From Phycisphaerae bacterium (GTDB lineage Bacteria > Planctomycetota > Phycisphaerae > UBA1845), in the NCBI GenBank assembly GCA_029260015.1, contig JAJDEB010000009.1, positions 62,001 through 126,000 on the forward strand: a stretch of 64,000 nucleotides of DNA, given 5' to 3'. The notes below the pieces were generated by a model. The model made no database searches and was not told the DNA's origin. It worked only from the letters and a program-made list of their open reading frames with translations. A program made the translations under genes and the position numbers. Every line of letters starts with the position of its first letter. Position 1 is the first letter of the stretch. This document shows positions 1 through 9,644 of this stretch, piece after piece.

Positions 1-1169
1 ACGCTGTTGAGCACGTTTCCGACATTGTGAAGCACGCCTGTCGCTACTTCGGCCATCCCGGCACGACGCGACGCATCGCGCAGGTCCTGGTTGATCCGTG
101 CGATTTCCGTCTGCGTTTCATGGTGCGTGGTAAGGTCGCGGGCGAAACCAGTGAATGTGAGATCACCATCACGATCCGTCACGCTGACACTGACCTCCAC
201 AGGGAATCTGCTTCCGTCTTGCTTGAGCCCCACGACTTCACGATGGGCGTCGATAACGTTCGTCTCGCTGGTTCTATCATAGGATTCCAGGATTGCGTGT
301 GATTCAAAGTATGGGCTTGGCATAAGAGTAGAGACGTTTAAGCCGACCACTTCCGTGCGTCCATACCCAAACATCTCCTCCGCGGCATGGTTGAACTCAA
401 GGATTGCCCCGTTCCGATCAAACGTGATGATTCCGTCCGCCGCGGTTTCAAGCACAACGGCTTTCCACGCAAGGCTTTGATGCAACTGTTCGGTCCGCTG
501 TTGAACGGTTTGCTCGATTTGTTCGTTGGTGGCTTCGAGTGTGGCTTGTTGATGGGCAAGCTCGTGCATTTCGGCTGTTGACTGGCGGCACGAACGCGTC
601 AACACAATGACTTCAAAAATCACCCATGCCGCATGTTCCAACGAGCGCAGGGGAGACGCGGTCAACACGCCGTACACGGACTGCGGCCAGAATATACCCC
701 GCAGCGCGTGGTCGATTGTGATGGTGACAGTCGCAATTGCGAGAAGCCGCCAGTTTCGGTAGATCGCGACAAACGCCAGTGACCCGAAAACATGAAAGTG
801 TGTCTCGATACGCCCACCGGTCAGGTGAATCGCAAGCGCCGACCAAAGCATCTGAGTCACCGCAATCGTCAGGCGCGTGATGGGTTTCCCGGCTTGGGTC
901 AACGCCAAGACAATAGCCGGACCGCTGATCAGTCCACCACAGATGATCGCCGACCAAACGTGAATGTGCACGCTCGGAATCGAGCCCGCCCACGTTTTGG
1001 GTGAAACGATCGTCGCCGCTAGAATTCCAGCGAGCCACTGAACGGCCATCAGCAGCGCGAACATGCGATCGGTTGAAATATTCAAGCGATCACGCTGAGC
1101 GCCATAGATTTCATCCGCCCGTACTTGCGTACTCGCATTGAACTTCAGATTTGGCGTTGACGTTTTCAT
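1..1169 (-). CDS. Membrane PAS histidine kinase, HNVGN type (partial, C-terminus outside window)
   Basis: The gene starts at 1169 and stays open to the left edge, so only about 389 residues are visible. Reading down the minus strand, an N-terminal hydrophobic region (about residues 35-185) contains several membrane helices and the string THFHVFGSLAFVAIYRNW, typical of a multi-helix sensor domain found on planctomycete and proteobacterial kinases. A short coiled coil (MHELAHQQATLEATNEQ) leads into a PAS domain (from AWKAVVLETAADGIITF to GFARDLTTHHE). The visible part ends in the phosphoacceptor region, GMAEVATGVLHNVGNVLNS, where the His of LHNVGN is the expected phosphorylated residue. The ATP-binding domain must lie beyond the edge. 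The gene begins 33 bases after the RedB-like gene and is probably co-transcribed with it. Family is clear; the signal sensed is unknown. Confidence 0.85.
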   Translation of the reverse strand, partial: MKTSTPNLKFNASTQVRADEIYGAQRDRLNISTDRMFALLMAVQWLAGILAATIVSPKTWAGSIPSVHIHVWSAIICGGLISGPAIVLALTQAGKPITRLTIAVTQMLWSALAIHLTGGRIETHFHVFGSLAFVAIYRNWRLLAIATVTITIDHALRGIFWPQSVYGVLTASPLRSLEHAAWVIFEVIVLTRSCRQSTAEMHELAHQQATLEATNEQIEQTVQQRTEQLHQSLAWKAVVLETAADGIITFDRNGAILEFNHAAEEMFGYGRTEVVGLNVSTLMPSPYFESHAILESYDRTSETNVIDAHREVVGLKQDGSRFPVEVSVSVTDRDGDLTFTGFARDLTTHHETQTEIARINQDLRDASRRAGMAEVATGVLHNVGNVLNS

Positions 1170-1202
1170 TTATGCAATTCATTCATTTGCGTGGTCGCCC
1201 CG

Positions 1203-1778
1203 TCAAAACAGAGGGCATCCGAATACAAATGTGGTCGCCCTGTCAGTTCTTCCTTCAGTCAGGATCTGTGTGACGGCGTCGCTTCCGACATTGTCGCCTG
1301 AATGGCTCCTTGCAATGGTGATGCCCCCATTGAACACGAGTTTCTTTGAAGGCATGTAAACCTGCACAGCCCCCGATGTCTCCGCACCGAATCGTCGGGC
1401 TAACGCTCCGTCCGCATCAACAATGCGCTCAAGATGCGGCACGATCCCGGCTTTCTCCCAAAGTGCACCATCTTCAAAGCCTTTGGCGACACCGGGCGGA
1501 CAAACGAACACGCAGTAGAATGCCGCCCGTTCTTCACACCTGGCGACGATCTTCGCCAGTTCATCAACGCTCGCGCGGGTACACGGGCACTGAGGATGAA
1601 CGAACATCAGCACCGTTGGCTGCAACGCATCGAGTTCAATGTCTACCGCCGCGGGCCAGTCCATTGGCGCGGCGCTTGCTTCACCGGGTGCGTTGCTGTA
1701 CCAAGCCAAGTACCCAAACCAACTTCCAACCAATACGCCCCAAATCAGAAACGCGATGATTCCGGTCTTGCGCGACAT
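1203..1778 (-). CDS. RedB-like membrane-anchored thioredoxin-fold protein
   Basis: 191 residues from the ATG at 1778. Longer in-frame starts (to 1922) give an N-terminus with no membrane or signal character, whereas MSRKTGIIAF begins directly before a single hydrophobic anchor (IIAFLIWGVLVGSWFGYLAW); a GGAGG lies 13 bases upstream, slightly far. After the anchor comes a thioredoxin-like fold with TVLMFVHPQCPCTRAS. The Cys pair is CPC rather than the CxxC of true thioredoxins, so classical disulfide exchange is doubtful. The domain should face the periplasm. Genes of this type, often annotated RedB, sit beside HNVGN histidine kinases, as here, which suggests a sensory partner rather than a housekeeping redox enzyme. 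The functional link is inference. Confidence 0.7.
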   Translation of the reverse strand: MSRKTGIIAFLIWGVLVGSWFGYLAWYSNAPGEASAAPMDWPAAVDIELDALQPTVLMFVHPQCPCTRASVDELAKIVARCEERAAFYCVFVCPPGVAKGFEDGALWEKAGIVPHLERIVDADGALARRFGAETSGAVQVYMPSKKLVFNGGITIARSHSGDNVGSDAVTQILTEGRTDRATTFVFGCPLF

Positions 1779-2232
1779 GGATTCCCATGGGCCTCCGTCA
1801 TGCCTTGATTGACTGTTGTGCAGACTCGCTGCCTGGCAAACGACCTGTAACTCGACCTGCATGCATGCACTTAGCTCCCCGCAATGTCGTGATGCACGGT
1901 AACCATGGGCATTGCGTGCCATTGGCGCTCGCGTTAGCGGATCGGGCTGACGCTCTGTATAAGGTTAAAATCGGCAATGGATTATGAATACTGAACGATC
2001 GTGCCCAGACTCAACTTGCTGGAATTCGAACACGTCTGATAACATGCGCCGATCAATTGCGTCGAGCCGGATGCGTCGAAAAGAACTGCACAGAATTGGG
2101 TAAGTCGCTGCGAATTTTTGATATGGCGGGATGGACTGACTCGCCTGATACAACATTAATTCAACGGGGGTATAGCAACCAGTTGCAGGTCGATGCAGCC
2201 GCGCTGGCTGAGGCGAATGAATTAAGACGGCA
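1779..2232. other. Intergenic stretch, no supported gene
   Basis: About 450 bases between the RedB-like gene and a short tandem repeat. The open frames here are short, overlap one another and lack signal peptides, family motifs or convincing ribosome binding sites. It should hold the promoter of the RedB/kinase pair (minus strand), but I cannot point to a -35/-10 pair with confidence. Confidence 0.4.
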
Positions 2233-2288
2233 CGTCAGGGGCCGAACGTCAGAGACCCAGCGTCAGGGACCCAGCGTCAGGGACCGAA
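2233..2288. repeat. Four tandem copies of a 14-bp unit
   Basis: Units at 2233-2246, 2247-2260, 2261-2274 and 2275-2288. Copies read CGTCAGGGGCCGAA, CGTCAGAGACCCAG, CGTCAGGGACCCAG and CGTCAGGGACCGAA. The last unit contains the stop codon and last codons of the pseudopilin gene ending at 2277, so the array sits exactly at the 3' end of that gene. It looks like a slippage-generated minisatellite. Confidence 0.8.
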
Positions 2289-3227
2289 AGTATCCCAGTA
2301 CGGATTGACCGTTCCGCCTTCACCATATTCAGCCCATGAACCCACGAATGGCGCAACGTGACCATCCAGAAACGCCATGTTGGTCTCACCTTCAAACGCA
2401 ATGTATGGCAGCACAGTGAAACCCTGAGAGAGATGTGATCTGGCTTTGCGTGGATTCGTATGATGAAACGGAGCCGAAGGAATCGCAGCAAAATACCCCT
2501 GAACCTCAATAGCAAATGTGCCTCGCCATTGCCGAAGCAATCCTGGGCCACGCCCACCGGCATTTGGAAGTCGTCGATACCAAGCATCGCCTATCGCCCA
2601 TTCGGAATCCGCGTTTGCAATAGAATCAAGTTGCTTGGGCTGCCAACTGATATCGTCATAATGCGGATTGTTCTCGGGCGATGAGTCGCACAAGGACCAC
2701 GCGCCAAAATACCATGGCGGATCGGTGTGCGAAAAGGTGGCTTGTTGGGCATTGTCTCCGATTGGACCACTTGTATTGCACACATAATTGAACACCGGAG
2801 TTGCGTAACACGTATCACTGCCAAAATCGCTATCGGGTGAAAGCATCGATGCCGTCGGACATCGAAACAACTTGTCAACCAAGACGTTGGGAACACTCGG
2901 ATCGTAAGCGGCAGGCGCGTTCGGCGTCAGATATGGGCCCAGCAACCAAGACAACGATTTCTGTCGTTCCACGACACCATCTTGGGGTAAGCCATTCTGC
3001 TGTCGAAAAATCTGTGGCATCACGGGTCCGGGAAGCACGCCTTCATGTTCGGTCGTATAAACAAGAACAGCACTCATCCCGCGCTGAAGATTGCTGAGGC
3101 AATGGCTGGCCTCCGCGTCCTGCCGCATTGAGTTGAAGGCCGAAGTCACCGCCACCAATCCACCGCCCATCAGCGTGATCACAACGCCAACTTCCATCAA
3201 CGTGAGTCCGTGCCTTCTTGTGTTCAT
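2277..3227 (-). CDS. Type II secretion pseudopilin-like protein, H-X9-DG type
   Basis: 316 residues. The N-terminus MNTRRHGLTLMEVGVV is a prepilin leader: cleavage by prepilin peptidase is expected after the Gly, with Glu at +5 of the mature protein, followed by a hydrophobic helix. The C-terminal part holds MAFLDGHVAPF, the DGHV end of the processing-associated H-X9-DG region common in planctomycete and Lentisphaera pseudopilin paralogues. An AAAGG about 9 bases upstream of the ATG supports the start. Such genes occur in dozens of copies in planctomycete genomes, usually alone and without other secretion genes, as here. Assembly into an actual pseudopilus is not established for this family; the protein may simply be an inner-membrane-anchored surface protein. 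Confidence 0.8.
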   Translation of the reverse strand: MNTRRHGLTLMEVGVVITLMGGGLVAVTSAFNSMRQDAEASHCLSNLQRGMSAVLVYTTEHEGVLPGPVMPQIFRQQNGLPQDGVVERQKSLSWLLGPYLTPNAPAAYDPSVPNVLVDKLFRCPTASMLSPDSDFGSDTCYATPVFNYVCNTSGPIGDNAQQATFSHTDPPWYFGAWSLCDSSPENNPHYDDISWQPKQLDSIANADSEWAIGDAWYRRLPNAGGRGPGLLRQWRGTFAIEVQGYFAAIPSAPFHHTNPRKARSHLSQGFTVLPYIAFEGETNMAFLDGHVAPFVGSWAEYGEGGTVNPYWDTFGP

Positions 3228-3622
3228 AGCTAACCAACCTTTGAAGTGTCAGTCGACCACCAATGACGTTCCCATCAACTCAAACGGTAGCAATACTGCC
3301 AAAATCAGAATATTCAAATTCCAAGGTAGTTAAACAAATTTACATTACAGATCCTAAAACTCATTGCAAAAAAACATTCCCACTACAGTTACAGTAACAT
3401 TCTTGTCGCCAACACACATTTACACTTTAATGCAACCGGTTGAACTAACGGTACGGTAGAGATTCAATCTAGCCACTCGATTGACTCTCTTGGTGTCCAA
3501 ATTTGGCCCAAAAGACCAGTTTCCATTTCGGGCTAATTCTAGAATCTATTCTAACCCTTTTTGCAGCCCCACGATCCCGACGATACGCCGTTGAGCACAC
3601 TACCAGATTAGCCTAATCGTTA
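3228..3622. other. A+T-rich intergenic region between protease and pseudopilin genes
   Basis: No coding frame of note. It is clearly more A+T-rich than the flanking genes, as expected for a promoter of the downstream minus-strand pseudopilin. A small palindrome GATTA-GCC-TAATC (3606-3618) just after the protease stop could be a weak terminator, but it has no proper U-run. Confidence 0.4.
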
Positions 3623-6600
3623 TTATAGAGGCCCTGTAAACGCCTGCTGGAACAATGCGAAGTCGTACAGATCCACGCGGTCGTTACCGTCACCATCGAA
3701 CGAATCGAAACACGCGCCGCTCGGCGTTTCATCCTCCTGACAAACGATGAACTGTTGCAAGTCGAGATAATCAACATCGCCGTCATGGTCACTGTCACCA
3801 AACAATGCACTGAGAACCGTGAAGGGAATGACCTTCTCATCGGTTCGCAGCGAGGCATCTTCGATTCTAAAGAACGGCATGAAACTTCCTGGGGTGGTTG
3901 GCGTTCCTGTCACTACACCGTTGATGTCGGCTGACAATCCTGGCGGTAATTTGCCGAAGTCAAGCAAGATGGAATCAGCGAAGCCAAGATCACCGACCCC
4001 GTCATAACTCGCGAAGAAATAGCGGTCCAGGTCACCGGCAGATACGCCGATATTCGGTGCGGTCTGATTGCCAGCTCCATAGTCGAAGCGGATGTGCCCA
4101 TCACTGAAAAGCGTCGCTGCATAGTTGCACGGTCCACCTGTCGACTGCGTTTCCCAACGGAAGGTCACCTGCCCGCTGATTTGATCGTCGATGTAAATGT
4201 CGCCTGAAACGCTTGTATCTTGATCATCCCACAGCGGAGCGATGCGCTTGTTTGCCCGGAGCAGGATTGGGCTGTTGTTATGCGTCGATCCGACGAATGA
4301 ACCAAAGTTGATCCACCCATCGACCGCGATTTTAACGTCGGTGTGATCCTCGCCAAAGAACGGGAACGTAAATGGAAGCGCGTAGTCAAACGCCACGTCG
4401 TCAGCAAACCAGTTCTGAGCGACACCGCCAGCCAGGAAACCATTTGTACCGGTCGATGTTTCGGTAAACACGACGGGCGTGGTCCACAGAATTGGCGCAT
4501 CGCCACCAATCGACGACAACGGAAACGGCCCAAACAACTCACCCACGCGACCATCGGGGAAGTTTGACGTCGCAATGATCGGATCGTCTGTACCCTGAAG
4601 TACGCTGATGTTGTCCAGCCCAATTCCGTCCACGTCGGCTGGATTGTTGTCGTACTGCTGGAAACGAATTCGGAAGGTGTTGTTGTACGTCAGCCCGGCA
4701 TCCGCAACGAGCTGATCGAGATCGAGCGTCACCGTTTGATGGGTACTACTTCCATTGGTTAAGTTTGCGATCAAGTGCCATTCGACACCGTCTTCGCTGA
4801 CAGCCACCCCATCCCCTTCTTCGGAACCGGTCCAACTTGCTGGTAGCGAGTGGTTCTCGTCACCCAAACTTACCCAGTCGTAACGCAAGAGCACATTCGA
4901 CGCGCCCTCCAGATTAATTGCCAACGTCAATTCATTCATTGCGAATGTCGAACTTGCACCGGAATCCAAGATGACGTGATAAGTACCGATCGGTCCAAAC
5001 GTATCCGATACGAAAATGCGCCCAGGGCCGGTTGAGTCAGCCGTCCAGTCGGAACCAAGCGGCGGACCCGATTCAAAATCATCGACGAACGGGAACGGTG
5101 TCGGATTAATCACTCGCACCGTCACCTCGGCGACATTCGACGACAGCGTGCCGTCGTTAATTTGGAATTGAATTGAATCGAATCCGGTTGAGTTCGCGTT
5201 GGGCGAGTAGGTCAGGTCTGCTCCACCGCCAACCAATTCGTAAGGTACGGACGCAATGACACCCGCGCCGGTATCGATCAACGTCCCGAACTGCGGCAAC
5301 TGTGTGATGACGAACGCGAGTCCGTCGTCATTAACGTCAACGCCAGCCAACGTGAGATCGACGTCAACGTTGACGGCAGTCTCTGCGTATTGGCCGAAGG
5401 CGTACGGCGGTTGATTCACCTGAGCCGTTCCAATGCCGAGCACCTGAATGTCGTCAAGGTTCCAACCGGCGAACGTATCTCCGCCGTCGGTCGGCCCCAT
5501 CGCCCAGCGAAACTGCACGAATGACTGCCCATCGGCAACGGCGCCGGCATTGAACGATTGCAAACTCCATGCGGTCTCTTCTATGTCACCGGTTCCACTA
5601 TGGCTCCAGACGGATGACCAATCGACACCGTTGGTTGAAACTTCTATGGCAGCGCTGTCGAAGCTCGCCGATTCGATCCCCAACCAACGTCGAAACTCAA
5701 GTGTGACCCGCGACAAACCGGTACAATTCATCGGGAGCGTCGTTAAGAATTGCAGTGGTAGGTTATCTTCATACGCACCAGCAAGGTTATACCCATAAAC
5801 ATTCGGACCCGTGAACCCCGATGTCGGGTCGCCTTCGAGCCCTTGTGGTACACCGAACGCCCAGAGGCCATCGGTCAGCCAACCGGGATCGGTATTCAGC
5901 GGGAAGTCATACGCAACGACCGGCGTACCGATCGACAACGAAACGGCGCCCGTATTAGACGGAAGCGATTCGTCCATGGCGTGATAGGTGAACCCGTCGG
6001 GCCCTTCGTAATCTGTGTCCGGATCAAACGTCACCAAAAAACCGTTGTTCTTCAACGTATACGGGGTCGCCGCGATGACCGTCGCATCAAACGGATCGAT
6101 CAACGTAGCATGCTGCGGCAACGACTCGATCACAAACGAAAGCAACGTTCCCACGTTTGGATCCGTTCCATCAAATGCAACGAACCCGCTGACGTTGGTA
6201 TTCGTTTCGGCATAAACGTCTTCGACCACCGGCGGAAGGTTATCGAGCGTCGCGACTGACACCCGCACTTCATCAATAAACCAGCCGTCGCGCTGAATCG
6301 CGCCGTCTGTCTGGATGCGGAACCGAATGTGAATCGGTTGGCCGGCAAACGCGCTGATGTCGTAAACGCGGCGCGTCCAGTCGTAGTCGCCACCGGTGTC
6401 TCCGTCGATGTATCCTATGAATTGACCCTGAGCATCGAGGACTTCGATCGTCGCCAGGTCATAAAACGTTTCAAACATGCACCAGTCGTAGTACTCGAGG
6501 AACACTTGATCGGTGACACCGGTCAGGTTCAGGAGCGGTGTTTGCAAATAGGCATCAGCGAAAGCGTTGTAAGTAGAGGCCATGTCCGTGCCCCAACACT

Positions 6601-8815
6601 GATCGCCGCCTATAGCCCGCGAGCCATTCAACCCGCCAAGTGGACCGCTGCCTGAGACTACCTGCCCAAGAAATGCCGAGTTTGATGACGTTGGCGTTCC
6701 GCGTGTCCACTCATTACCGGTACCGCCCGTGGTCCAACCTGGGTCCACGCTTTGACTGTTGTCATAGAAGATCGAAGTTGATCCTTGAATGCGATGATTG
6801 CGAGCGCCGAAACCATAACGCGTCAACGCAGAATACGGATAGACACCATAGAAATAACCGCCCTGCGTTGCGCCAACTTCCAAATAAGATGAAAGCCCCG
6901 CAACGTGAATGACTTCGACACCTGGCGCGACGAACTGCCCAACGGTGTAAGTCACGCCATCGGTCGGTGTCCAGGCAAACGGAACAGACGAACGCACCAG
7001 AAGACTTCCTGCATAATCATTGAGCGGTGTGCTCCACGATAGCTGCAAGTCGTTACCCAGCGGTGTCACCGTCAATTGTTTGATGCGATCGGGCCAACGC
7101 ACACCGCCCGCAGCCGCCGCCATCGCCAAGCCACCGTCGGCTTGACCGAATCCGAATCGATGACTGTGACTGGTAACGCCGTCAAAACGCCCATACGGTT
7201 CGTCGATGCGGACGGCAGTGTGCTGCAAGATCGCCCGCGCCTGAGCGGCGGTCATGGTCTCGTCTTGCGAAATAATCAGCGCGAGCAAGCCAGCCGCTTC
7301 CGGAGTCGCTGCACTGGTTCCACCAAAACCGTTCGTGTAGTCCAAGTCGGGCAAACCGTTGTAACCACTGTCGCCGGTGTTATCGACGGTGGTGATATCG
7401 ATCCAAGGGAAACGAACACCATCATCACCGCGATCATTGGTCGGTGTGGTGATGCCGATTTCCGGCCCCACGTCGCTAAACTCGGTGTGCTTGTTGTGGC
7501 TGTTGGTGCCGCCGACAGCCATCGTCGTTGCGAGTTGGGCCAATGCGGTGACACCGTTGACGGTGTGATCGTTGTTCCCCGATGCAAAGAGGATGTTCAC
7601 ACCCAAGCCATTGCGTCCGGTGGTCGCTACGGTATTGATCGCGTTCACCACGTCGGGTGGCAGCAACGTGCCATCGCCAAAGCTCCAGCTGTTACTCAGC
7701 ACTGCGGCGCCGTCGCTGTGGTCGCCATTGTTGTCCGGGTCCATGCTGAAGTAAAAACCGTCGGCCATCTCTTCAATGGATGCACCGAAAAACTTAACGC
7801 CAATCAATCCGCAATTCGGAGCGGTGCCGCGAACACCAATGTTATTCGCAGCCGCCACCGCAAGTCCGGCACATGCGGTTCCATGACGCTCACCAAAGTC
7901 GGGGCTGGGGTCGTCGTCGGGCACTTCGTTATCAAGGTCGAGGCCAGCCGCCCAGTTTGGAAACAAATCCGGATGAAACTTTTCGACGCATTCGTCGAGC
8001 ACAGAAACGATCACCGTGGGTGAGCCAAGCGCCGTTGCGCCGTAGCTCGTGTCCCATGCCGCTTCCATGTTCAGATCGCTGCCCTCTGCCGCTCCGTTGG
8101 CAACATCGTTGTCGAGATGCCACTGCTGTGCGTAAATGGGATCGTTGATAGGATCTGGTGCAAACGCGAGCTTGGGATGATGGAACGCGGGTTCGGCGTA
8201 ATCGGTCAGGTCGCCGATTTCATGCAACCAGTTGGCCAGCGCGACCGGATTAACTTGGTCGGTATCGCGAATTGCCAGCACGAACCGATATGTACCGCGC
8301 GACTTTTTAATCAGGTCACAGCCGTAGTGATCGGCGATGGCCTGCAACTCCTCTTGCCGGTTGCCATCATTGAGACGAACGACAACGCGATTCGTTGGAT
8401 AAATCGGTACATCGAATTCACCGTGATAAAGCACAGGCATTACATCGGTCACGTCCGCAGCCGCACGAATGCCTTGGGCATCCAAATTGCGGACTACGTG
8501 AATTCCGCGCTGCGAAAGACTGCGTTCCAACTTCCACACGTGCTCTGCAATTTTTGACGCGTCGTGCATGTCTCCCAATGCGCTCGGACGAACGCTGACG
8601 TCGCGGCCCGGCGCGGACCGCATCTTTGCAACATACATATTCACCGAAGCCCTCAACGGTTTCTTTCCGGCTGCGTCGTGGAAGTAATTCGGTAGCGTTG
8701 AAAGGTCGGGCCAATCTTGTTTTGGCGGAGCCTCATTAGCAACTGCCGATGAAATGGCAACAAGAGTTGCAAGACCAAACACCAAGCGCGGTAAGATTGC
8801 AGCACTGTTGTTCAT
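3623..8815 (-). CDS. Giant secreted subtilisin-family (S8) protease with dockerin-like C-terminus
   Basis: 1730 residues from the ATG at 8815, chosen because GGTGGAG lies about 8-12 bases upstream and the protein then opens with a signal peptide (MNNSAAILPRLVFGLATLVA...AVANEA). An in-frame start at 8980 adds 55 residues that hide this signal. The catalytic triad is visible: Asp in VIVSVLDE (near residue 274), His in GERHGTACAG (near 311), Ser in GFGGTSAATPEA (near 500), with the oxyanion Asn in LFASGNND. About 1100 residues follow: jelly-roll-like modules with DGWFIDEVRV and DDIQVLG strings, cadherin-like repeats (PPVVEDVYAETN, QPPYAFGQYAET), then two Asp-rich calcium loops (DSDHDGDVDYLDL; DGDGNDRVDLYDF) flanking a Cys pair, as in dockerin. 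Likely an extracellular, calcium-dependent endopeptidase. Substrate and anchoring partner are unknown. Confidence 0.9.
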   Translation of the reverse strand: MNNSAAILPRLVFGLATLVAISSAVANEAPPKQDWPDLSTLPNYFHDAAGKKPLRASVNMYVAKMRSAPGRDVSVRPSALGDMHDASKIAEHVWKLERSLSQRGIHVVRNLDAQGIRAAADVTDVMPVLYHGEFDVPIYPTNRVVVRLNDGNRQEELQAIADHYGCDLIKKSRGTYRFVLAIRDTDQVNPVALANWLHEIGDLTDYAEPAFHHPKLAFAPDPINDPIYAQQWHLDNDVANGAAEGSDLNMEAAWDTSYGATALGSPTVIVSVLDECVEKFHPDLFPNWAAGLDLDNEVPDDDPSPDFGERHGTACAGLAVAAANNIGVRGTAPNCGLIGVKFFGASIEEMADGFYFSMDPDNNGDHSDGAAVLSNSWSFGDGTLLPPDVVNAINTVATTGRNGLGVNILFASGNNDHTVNGVTALAQLATTMAVGGTNSHNKHTEFSDVGPEIGITTPTNDRGDDGVRFPWIDITTVDNTGDSGYNGLPDLDYTNGFGGTSAATPEAAGLLALIISQDETMTAAQARAILQHTAVRIDEPYGRFDGVTSHSHRFGFGQADGGLAMAAAAGGVRWPDRIKQLTVTPLGNDLQLSWSTPLNDYAGSLLVRSSVPFAWTPTDGVTYTVGQFVAPGVEVIHVAGLSSYLEVGATQGGYFYGVYPYSALTRYGFGARNHRIQGSTSIFYDNSQSVDPGWTTGGTGNEWTRGTPTSSNSAFLGQVVSGSGPLGGLNGSRAIGGDQCWGTDMASTYNAFADAYLQTPLLNLTGVTDQVFLEYYDWCMFETFYDLATIEVLDAQGQFIGYIDGDTGGDYDWTRRVYDISAFAGQPIHIRFRIQTDGAIQRDGWFIDEVRVSVATLDNLPPVVEDVYAETNTNVSGFVAFDGTDPNVGTLLSFVIESLPQHATLIDPFDATVIAATPYTLKNNGFLVTFDPDTDYEGPDGFTYHAMDESLPSNTGAVSLSIGTPVVAYDFPLNTDPGWLTDGLWAFGVPQGLEGDPTSGFTGPNVYGYNLAGAYEDNLPLQFLTTLPMNCTGLSRVTLEFRRWLGIESASFDSAAIEVSTNGVDWSSVWSHSGTGDIEETAWSLQSFNAGAVADGQSFVQFRWAMGPTDGGDTFAGWNLDDIQVLGIGTAQVNQPPYAFGQYAETAVNVDVDLTLAGVDVNDDGLAFVITQLPQFGTLIDTGAGVIASVPYELVGGGADLTYSPNANSTGFDSIQFQINDGTLSSNVAEVTVRVINPTPFPFVDDFESGPPLGSDWTADSTGPGRIFVSDTFGPIGTYHVILDSGASSTFAMNELTLAINLEGASNVLLRYDWVSLGDENHSLPASWTGSEEGDGVAVSEDGVEWHLIANLTNGSSTHQTVTLDLDQLVADAGLTYNNTFRIRFQQYDNNPADVDGIGLDNISVLQGTDDPIIATSNFPDGRVGELFGPFPLSSIGGDAPILWTTPVVFTETSTGTNGFLAGGVAQNWFADDVAFDYALPFTFPFFGEDHTDVKIAVDGWINFGSFVGSTHNNSPILLRANKRIAPLWDDQDTSVSGDIYIDDQISGQVTFRWETQSTGGPCNYAATLFSDGHIRFDYGAGNQTAPNIGVSAGDLDRYFFASYDGVGDLGFADSILLDFGKLPPGLSADINGVVTGTPTTPGSFMPFFRIEDASLRTDEKVIPFTVLSALFGDSDHDGDVDYLDLQQFIVCQEDETPSGACFDSFDGDGNDRVDLYDFALFQQAFTGPL

Positions 8816-9644
8816 CCAAGTGTCTCCACCATTTAATTCAGTTTCGTTTTTTGGGATACTCAGTCCTGCGTTTTTTCGGGAAGAAACCAGTCTTCGGCGT
8901 GCGAAAGTTCTTAGTACAAATGAATGCACCGTCCCCTCCGGTTGTGCAGAGCAGTCGCGGGTCTTGTTGAATGACGGCACGCAGTTACCAGCTTAGGAAT
9001 TACGTGTAACCACTTCAACGCCAAAAAACGAGTGCATTGAGCTGGGCGAAGTAGTAGGTTTGAGTTACTAGGTCGTCGAAGCGGAAGCCTCCCATCATTG
9101 CCTAACAGTTGAGGAGAATATCTACCCAAAACTCTCATTCTATTCATTTTAACACATCAGGCCCGCCGCTGTTAGTGTGGGAGTTTTGGTTATAATGGCG
9201 ACACCCGCAAACAGTACCTGAACAGGCGATTCACTTCAAGATCGGTAACAGTCTTTCACGCTCGCAGTTACGATCAATCCTTAGTCGTTCTTGACCAAAT
9301 GATCGGGGCATTAGCCAAAGAACGGTTTATCAACAGTCTTGATTCGGCGCGTTCGATTTGATCAACTTGTAGGTACGAGAAGGCGAATGTGACGGAGCAC
9401 ATCGGGCAAGGCGCAAGACACCGCGCCCCTTCCCCGTCGCCAAGAGTAGAGAGCGCCACACCAATCAGCACGGCGCGACTTAAGAAATTCCAAAACCAAA
9501 GATGCGCGAAGATGCTAATGGGCTTGGCGCGGAGTGAATTAATTTAACGTCTCGTATTTTGCCAGATGTACGCGTCGGCGCTGTATCCACACCGCGCTGA
9601 CGAGGCTGGCACAAACTGTTCTTGCGTTTGGAGGAGGAACCACC
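8816..9644. other. Long divergent intergenic region
   Basis: 829 bases separate two divergent giant genes and should carry both promoters. A TATAAT occurs at 9191-9196 (plus strand) but no good -35 precedes it at 16-18 bases. A modest stem GGCGC/GCGCC lies at 9410-9427. A 27-codon minus-strand frame (9015-9098) is treated under findings as probably accidental. I see no transposase, tRNA or recognised regulatory RNA. Confidence 0.4.

Noticed and set aside
613..1038. 141-residue minus-strand frame
   Set aside because: It is the shadow of the histidine kinase, which runs in another minus-strand frame from 1169 and has clear PAS and HNVGN motifs.
7076..8023. 315-residue plus-strand frame opposite the subtilisin gene
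   Set aside because: Antisense to the catalytic domain of a well-supported protease; no family motif or ribosome binding site.
9191..9196. TATAAT as a promoter for the 1613-residue protein
   Set aside because: No acceptable -35 at 16-18 bases and about 450 bases from the start codon.
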